Shown here piece by piece: positions 1-5,924 of a stretch of DNA of 5,924 nt. Positions within the stretch are counted from its first letter, which is position 1. The number at the start of each line of letters is the position of its first letter. A program made the translations under genes and the position numbers. Under the pieces are notes generated by a model. It ran no database searches. It saw nothing but the letters and a program-made list of their open reading frames with translations, and was not told where the DNA came from. Source of the DNA: Alphaproteobacteria bacterium (GTDB lineage Bacteria > Pseudomonadota > Alphaproteobacteria > Rhizobiales > Rhizobiaceae); NCBI GenBank assembly GCA_017308345.1, contig JAFKFE010000406.1, positions 1 through 5,924 on the forward strand, in the 5' to 3' direction.

Positions 1-2
1 AC

Positions 3-155
3 CGCGCCGCGGTGCGGCTGCGCAGCTCGGACGTGGCGGTCTCGACGATCGCTTTCGATGCCGGCTTCAACGATCTGTCCACTTTCAACCGCCGGTTCCG
101 GCGCGAGATGGGGGAAACCCCCGGCGCCTACCGTGCCCGCCGCGCGGGCCGATGA
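3..155 (+). CDS. AraC-family transcriptional regulator, C-terminal end (partial)
   Basis: Only the last 50 codons are present; the 5' part lies outside the window. The reading frame gives the second helix-turn-helix of an AraC/XylS-type DNA-binding domain: VSTIAFDAGFNDLSTFNRRF followed by RREMGETPGAYR. The hallmarks are the 'IA...GF.D.S.F.R.F' helix pair and the closing 'G.TP..YR' motif that ends nearly all members. Proteins of this family bind promoter DNA with two adjacent helix-turn-helix motifs and usually sense a ligand through a separate N-terminal domain, which cannot be seen here, so the effector and targets are unknown. The gene ends 27 bases before the stop codon of the convergent ParB-like gene. 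It is therefore not in an operon with it, though control of a neighbour remains possible. The family call is firm; any specific role is open. Confidence 0.9.
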   Translation, partial: RAAVRLRSSDVAVSTIAFDAGFNDLSTFNRRFRREMGETPGAYRARRAGR

Positions 156-182
156 GGTTGCCGCTGCCGGTCGGGCGTGCCG

Positions 183-806
183 TCAATCGTCCGTCGGACC
201 GCACCATCCAGGCAGATAGTCCGCGTCCTTGCTCCTGGCGAGCGCCAGCGCATCCTTCATCGCCTTGTCGAAATTCTTCGCGACCGCATTCCGGTCGATG
301 CGCCGGCGCAGGAAATCCGCCCAGATGAACTCGCTGAACGGCGTTGTGTCCTTGGCGTAGCCGCCCAGCCGGCGCAGTTCGCCCGCCATGCTCCGGTAGG
401 GATCGTCGACCAGTTCGCCGATGGTCTTTGGAATTGCCGAGTATTCGCGGCGCCGGCCGTTCTCGTCGAACGGGTGCATCCAGCCGCGATTGTCGAGCAC
501 GAAGAGAAACGCGTCCTTGTCGAGCGCGGACAGGTCGCTGACCACGGTCACGAGCACGTCCTTGACACCTTCCTCGAGGAGGGCGCGGGCGAGGTGATGG
601 TGATCGGTGACGTAGTTGCGGTTTTTGGGACCGAGCACGACCGGCACCATGTGCCTGCCGAGGAAGGCGCCGGTCTTGTTCTTCGCGTCTTGCGCCCGGA
701 TCATCTGGCGCTTCAGCCCGACCTCCCTCATGCCGACCGTTATCTGCGTGGGCCTCAATTCCTCGACGGGGACCGGCGTCACAATGGGTTCTCGCGGGGT
801 GATCAT
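183..806 (-). CDS. ParB-like (ParBc_2-type) protein of unknown function
   Basis: This 207-residue protein resembles the putative ParB-like nuclease family (Pfam ParBc_2). The N-terminus reads VPVEELRPTQITVGMREV (about residues 12-29), the usual entry strand of ParB/sulfiredoxin-fold domains. Residues 64-76 read NYVTDHHHLARAL and align in pattern with the 'DGHHR' phosphate-binding loop of the wider ParB/Srx superfamily, with Asp68 and His69-71. A helical C-terminal half follows (about 125-195). No signal peptide, membrane segment or separate DNA-binding domain is visible, so it is probably cytosolic. It is not the chromosome-partitioning ParB, which is longer and carries the GERR-type CTP-binding motifs. 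The start is fixed by an ATGA overlap with the upstream SulP gene and by AGGATGGAG just before it. The frame stays open further upstream inside sulP, but that part is an Arg/Gly-rich shadow. Members of the superfamily include CTPases, sulfiredoxin and a free-serine kinase, so nuclease activity should not be assumed. Confidence 0.8.
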   Translation of the reverse strand: MITPREPIVTPVPVEELRPTQITVGMREVGLKRQMIRAQDAKNKTGAFLGRHMVPVVLGPKNRNYVTDHHHLARALLEEGVKDVLVTVVSDLSALDKDAFLFVLDNRGWMHPFDENGRRREYSAIPKTIGELVDDPYRSMAGELRRLGGYAKDTTPFSEFIWADFLRRRIDRNAVAKNFDKAMKDALALARSKDADYLPGWCGPTDD

Positions 807-820
807 GGCACTCCATCCTG
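803..820 (-). promoter_or_regulatory. ATGA stop/start overlap with ribosome-binding site (translational coupling)
   Basis: On the minus strand the SulP stop TGA (805-803) shares bases with the ParB-like start ATG (806-804), giving ATGA. Upstream lie GGAG (814-811, 4 bases from the ATG) and AGGA (819-816, 9 bases from it). This arrangement decides the start of the ParB-like gene and implies that ribosomes finishing the permease reinitiate on the partner. Confidence 0.85.
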
Positions 821-2533
821 TTCTTGCTGCTGCGGGTTCCCCGGACCAAGCGATTTGATCGCCGCGTCGACGCTGTGGAATATCCGCTGCGTGCCGACGA
901 TTTCGGCGATTCCGAACCGCGTCAGCGCCTCCTGGGCGCGCAGCGATTCCATGCGTGCGATAGCAAAGACGGCGCCCTTGTCGCGACAATGGCGGATGGT
1001 GTCGATCAGCGCCTGGGCGGCGGTGTAGTCGATCTCGACGATGTTGCTGGCCTCCAGCACCACCAGCTCCACGCCCTCGCTCCTGGCGTCGATCAGGTCG
1101 CTCAGGCCGCGCTTGAAACGGCCGGCGTTGACGAAGGAAAGCGGCGCCTGGAACGCCGCGACCAGCACGCCGGGGTGCTGCTCGCCCGCGTTTGAGCCGC
1201 TCGGCGGCCACCAGACCGAGGTGCCCGGCACCTGCGCCAGTTCGATCGGTTCCGTGCGCGTCGAGCCCCAGATGCCGTGCAGCAGCGAAAGGCCGATGCC
1301 GATCGCGACGCCCGTTTCGATCGGCAGGACGACGATCGCGATCATGGTGATCAGGATCAGCGCGAATTCGACCGGCGCCTGCCGGTAGACGCTAGCGGCC
1401 ACCCTCCAGCGCAGGATGCGCTGGGCCACGTACATCAGCACGCCGGCAAGCGCCGCTTGCGGCACATCGGCGAGCAAGCGGCCGCCGAAGGCGCCGAGCG
1501 CCAAGACGATTGCCGCCGCGATCAGGCCCGAAAGCTGCGAGCGGCCGCCGGTCTGCGCGACGATGGCCGTGCGCGGCGGGCTGGCGTTCACGGCAAAGGC
1601 GCCGAACAGGCCGGACACGAGGCTGCCGGCACCGACGCCGACGAAATCGTGGTTGACGTCGGGTGTTTCACCATCCTGAGGCGCGAAGGAACGGCTGGTG
1701 GCCGCTGTCTGCACCATGACGACGATGGCGATCAGCAGCGCCAGCGGGACGAGTGCCCGCGCGTCATCGAGGTTGATCAGCGGCAGGCCGGGTGCCGGAA
1801 ACCCGTTCGGTAAGGCGCCGAGCACCTCGACGCCGCGATTCTTGAGGCCCAGGCCGACGACGGCAAGCGTCGCCAGCACCATGCCGATCAACGCCGCCGG
1901 TATGCGCGCGCTGATTCGCTCGGCCGCAAGGACAATCACGAATACGCCCAGTCCAAGGGCCAGGCTCCAGGAGTTGGTGAGATGGATGTTGGCGACGATC
2001 TCGCCGACGCGTCGCAGCGTTTCACCGCTTTGCGGCGGCAGGCCAAGCAGCCCAGGCAGTTGCGAGACGATGATGTGGACCGAAATGCCGGCGAGGAAAC
2101 CGGTCGTGACCGGCACGGAGAGGAGATCGGCGATCCAGCCGAGACGGAAGACGCCGCTCAGCGCCACCAGCAGTCCCACCATCAGCGCCAGCATCGCCGC
2201 CAGCGCCAGGTAATGCGGCGAACCGGCGGTGGCGATCAGCGCCAACCCGCCGGCGAACAGTGGCGTGATGGTCGAATCGGCGCCGGCCGACAGCTGGCGG
2301 TTGGCGCCGAACAGCGCGAAGGCCACCGATCCGGCGACGAAGGCAAAAAAGCCGGATTCCGGCGCAAAACCGCCCAGGCGCGCCGTCGCCATCTGCTCGG
2401 GGATGGCGATCGCCGCGAGCGTGATGCCGGCCGCCAGATCGCCGTTGAGATCCTTGACGCTCCAGCCGCTCAGCGCTCGCAAAGGCAGCCATGAGGCCAG
2501 GTTCACAGCAGTTGCGGTTTTTGCCCGATCCAT
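803..2533 (-). CDS. SulP family inorganic anion permease with C-terminal STAS domain
   Basis: This 576-residue inner-membrane transporter is of the SulP (SLC26) family, whose members carry sulfate, bicarbonate, chloride or dicarboxylates; the substrate cannot be read from sequence. Residues about 30-62 hold the N-terminal signature (DLAAGITLAAIAIPEQMATA, then GFAPESGFFA). Hydrophobic segments continue to about residue 420, in keeping with the 10-14 helices of the family. The conserved second-half motif GLFGAFAVN..PPRTAIVAQTGGR lies at 308-331. A STAS domain follows at about 455-562, with NIVEIDYTAAQALID at 497-511. The ATG at 2533 is preferred because AAGG lies 6 bases upstream (2543-2540). 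The frame can extend to a TTG at 2584, but that adds 17 Arg/His-rich residues unlike a SulP start. The length is typical. The gene overlaps the ParB-like gene downstream by 4 bases and is divergent from gyrA. Confidence 0.92.
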   Translation of the reverse strand: MDRAKTATAVNLASWLPLRALSGWSVKDLNGDLAAGITLAAIAIPEQMATARLGGFAPESGFFAFVAGSVAFALFGANRQLSAGADSTITPLFAGGLALIATAGSPHYLALAAMLALMVGLLVALSGVFRLGWIADLLSVPVTTGFLAGISVHIIVSQLPGLLGLPPQSGETLRRVGEIVANIHLTNSWSLALGLGVFVIVLAAERISARIPAALIGMVLATLAVVGLGLKNRGVEVLGALPNGFPAPGLPLINLDDARALVPLALLIAIVVMVQTAATSRSFAPQDGETPDVNHDFVGVGAGSLVSGLFGAFAVNASPPRTAIVAQTGGRSQLSGLIAAAIVLALGAFGGRLLADVPQAALAGVLMYVAQRILRWRVAASVYRQAPVEFALILITMIAIVVLPIETGVAIGIGLSLLHGIWGSTRTEPIELAQVPGTSVWWPPSGSNAGEQHPGVLVAAFQAPLSFVNAGRFKRGLSDLIDARSEGVELVVLEASNIVEIDYTAAQALIDTIRHCRDKGAVFAIARMESLRAQEALTRFGIAEIVGTQRIFHSVDAAIKSLGPGNPQQQEQDGVP

Positions 2534-2706
2534 CGCCGACCTTGCCGCGTGACGGCGAAAACGACCGTGGCCATATCGTCGCAATCAGCGGTATCCATTT
2601 GAAATTACCACCAAAATTGTCTCTGGAAAAGTCCGGCCGACATTGGAGTTTCGGCTAGGCTTCCTATATAAGCATGCAGTGATTCCCGACTGGATTGTGA
2701 CCTGAT
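2534..2706. other. Divergent intergenic region between sulP and gyrA
   Basis: These 173 bases separate two genes read away from each other. The gyrA-proximal half is AT-richer and contains a plausible sigma-70 promoter. On the minus strand I found no convincing -35/-10 pair for sulP; the sulP ribosome-binding site AAGG is at 2543-2540. No gene-sized open frame or strong hairpin is present. Confidence 0.7.
2643..2670 (+). promoter_or_regulatory. Candidate sigma-70 promoter of gyrA
   Basis: TTGGAG (2643-2648) is followed after 16 bases by TATATA (2665-2670). The -10 region also reads CTATAT (2664-2669), which matches the rhizobial sigma-70 consensus (CTTGAC / CTATAT). Transcription would begin near 2676-2678, giving a leader of about 30 bases before the TTG start. 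A GANTC site (GATTC, 2681-2685), the target of the alphaproteobacterial CcrM methylase, falls in that leader. The -35 is imperfect and no start site has been measured. Confidence 0.5.
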
Positions 2707-5493
<2,787 letters not shown>

Positions 5494-5507
5494 GTCCGTC
5501 TAAGCTT

Positions 5508-5528
5508 CACCGGCCCGGCGGGCCGGTG
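5508..5528. terminator. Perfect GC-rich hairpin between convergent gyrA and small membrane protein gene
   Basis: CACCGGCCC (5508-5516) and GGGCCGGTG (5520-5528) form a perfect 9-bp stem with a 3-base loop, 14 bases after the gyrA stop and 7 bases beyond the stop of the convergent small gene. The position fits a shared bidirectional terminator. Neither side has a T-run: the + strand continues with G residues. Its strength is therefore uncertain, and it may act mainly by stabilising 3' ends or with Rho. Confidence 0.6.
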
Positions 5529-5535
5529 GGGGGGA

Positions 5536-5688
5536 TCAGTGGCGGCGGTAGACGTTGCGATGGGCGAAACCATCGAGGCGCCTGGTGTTGGCCTTGACGC
5601 GCACTCGCGCTGCTTCCTGATGCAACCCGAACGCGGTCGCGATCAGCATCACGATGGTCATTGCCGTGGCAAGCATGTAGATCAGCAT
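5536..5688 (-). CDS. Small single-pass membrane protein, hypothetical
   Basis: This is a 50-codon reading frame with no family I recognise. Residues 2-22 (LIYMLATAMTIVMLIATAF and following) form one hydrophobic segment long enough to cross the membrane. The remaining 28 residues are strongly basic (EAARVRVKANTRR, then FAHRNVYRRH at the C-terminus), so by the positive-inside rule the tail would face the cytoplasm. The ATG at 5688 is preferred because AGGAG lies 9 bases before it. An in-frame ATG at 5706 would add MQENTQ but has no ribosome-binding site upstream and would place AGGAG inside the coding sequence. The gene converges on gyrA and ends 7 bases from the shared hairpin. Support is the start signal, the clean membrane-plus-basic-tail design and the terminator position. 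A different minus-strand frame over the same bases is longer but low-complexity. Function is unknown. Confidence 0.62.
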   Translation of the reverse strand: MLIYMLATAMTIVMLIATAFGLHQEAARVRVKANTRRLDGFAHRNVYRRH

Positions 5689-5697
5689 TTGCGTGTT

Positions 5698-5702
5698 CTC
5701 CT
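5698..5702 (-). promoter_or_regulatory. Ribosome-binding site of the small membrane protein gene
   Basis: AGGAG on the minus strand (5702-5698) sits 9 bases before the ATG at 5688. It lies between two in-frame ATG codons and so selects the downstream one. Confidence 0.65.
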
Positions 5703-5713
5703 GCATTTACAAC

Positions 5714-5778
5714 GATGAAATGGGGATTTGGTTTCATCCCTTGAAGCGGCAACCTAGTGAACGCTGCGTGAAGCGTTC
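5714..5778. repeat. Two short inverted repeats upstream of the small gene
   Basis: GATGAAA (5714-5720) and TTTCATC (5732-5738) form a 7-bp inverted repeat with an 11-base gap. GAACGCT (5759-5765) and AGCGTTC (5772-5778) form a 7-bp stem with a 6-base loop. They lie within 75 bases of the small gene's translation start, so they may be leader structures or operator sites. TTCATC recurs at 5791-5796 and 5802-5807, the latter also in TTCAT-cggc-ATGAA (5802-5815). Confidence 0.5.
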
Positions 5779-5827
5779 GTGATCCCCGCATTCATCTGTC
5801 GTTCATCGGCATGAAAAGGTTCACGGT

Positions 5828-5924
5828 CGGAGCGGTTCGCCGTCTCACGGAAGCGGCGAACCGCTCTGTCTCCTTGTTTGGCGCAATTCCGGACGGAGAC
5901 CCGCTCACACTTTTCCCGGAAATG
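5828..5924. repeat. Two-hairpin intergenic repeat resembling dispersed rhizobial elements (cut by window end)
   Basis: The first hairpin is AGCGGTTCGCCG (5831-5842) with CGGCGAACCGCT (5854-5865), a perfect 12-bp stem extended by G5830-C5866 and weaker outer pairs, with an 11-base loop. A T-rich linker follows (5867-5880). The second pairs CAATTCCGG (5884-5892) with CCGGAAATG (5916-5924) in 8 of 9 positions around a 23-base loop and ends exactly at the window edge, so the element probably continues. The order of parts resembles an intergenic repeat that I recall as common in Mesorhizobium and related genomes, similar in kind to RIME-type elements. That identification is from memory and not from a search. 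The first hairpin with its T-rich flank could also act as a + strand terminator. Confidence 0.55.

Noticed and set aside
177..1028. Long + strand open frame opposite the ParB-like and SulP genes
   Set aside because: It is a high-GC shadow with no recognisable domain and is antisense to two well-supported genes.
807..1211. Upstream extension of the ParB-like reading frame into sulP (135 codons)
   Set aside because: The added residues are Arg/Gly/Ala-rich antiregister sequence of the permease gene. The ATGA overlap and the ribosome-binding site place the start at 806.
2534..2584. TTG-initiated 17-residue extension of the SulP protein
   Set aside because: The sequence is Arg/His-rich, unlike SulP N-termini, while the ATG at 2533 has AAGG at good spacing.
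2674..2682. Two-codon upstream open frame (ATG CAG TGA) in the gyrA leader
   Set aside because: It lies at or before the predicted transcription start and has no ribosome-binding site.
5507..5791. 94-codon minus-strand open frame downstream of gyrA
   Set aside because: It is low-complexity and ends in a Pro-rich stretch that runs through the hairpin. The 50-codon frame at 5536-5688 has a membrane segment and a ribosome-binding site.
5788..5808. Pho-box-like direct repeat around CATCTGTCGTTCATC
   Set aside because: Only one half resembles CTGTCAT and the spacing does not fit.
5811..5924. Open + strand frame from an ATG to the window end (38 codons)
   Set aside because: There is no ribosome-binding site, and the frame runs through both inverted repeats of the putative dispersed element. 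It could only be judged with sequence beyond the edge.
5922..5924. Terminal ATG as the start of a downstream gene such as coaD, which I recall often following gyrA in relatives
   Set aside because: The bases belong to the 3' arm of an inverted repeat, and no suitable ribosome-binding site precedes them.

Overview
The window reads as chromosomal DNA of a GC-rich alphaproteobacterium, most likely a Rhizobiales member of the Mesorhizobium/Phyllobacteriaceae type. This rests on the rhizobial form of the DNA gyrase A subunit, the high-GC codon use, a CTATAT-type -10 box before gyrA, and a right-end intergenic repeat that resembles one I remember as dispersed in rhizobial genomes. No database search was run, so the genus is an inference.

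Layout from left to right. Positions 3-155 hold the last 50 codons of an AraC-family regulator on the + strand. It converges with a two-gene minus-strand unit. That unit starts at 2533 with a SulP-type anion permease carrying a C-terminal STAS domain, and continues through an ATGA stop/start overlap (803-806) into a 207-residue ParB-like protein ending at 183. Positions 2534-2706 are a divergent promoter region. The complete gyrA gene (928 codons, TTG start) runs from 2707 to 5493 on the + strand. A perfect GC-rich hairpin (5508-5528) separates it from a small minus-strand gene at 5536-5688 that encodes a 50-residue single-pass membrane protein. The remaining 5707-5924 holds no convincing gene but is dense in inverted repeats, ending in what looks like a dispersed intergenic repeat cut by the window edge.

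Functionally, gyrA is a housekeeping gene (negative supercoiling) unrelated to its divergent neighbour. The permease and the ParB-like protein are almost certainly made together. What the ParB-like partner does for an anion transporter is unknown, and this pair is the least explained biology here. I see no phage, CRISPR, toxin-antitoxin, rRNA or tRNA signal, and no strong case for an entirely new system. The points most worth a second look are the coupled SulP/ParB-like pair, the small membrane protein, the right-end repeat, and several features of this GyrA: Ala at the quinolone-critical position, an acidic insertion, a second GyrA-box-like motif, and a TTG start with weak ribosome binding.
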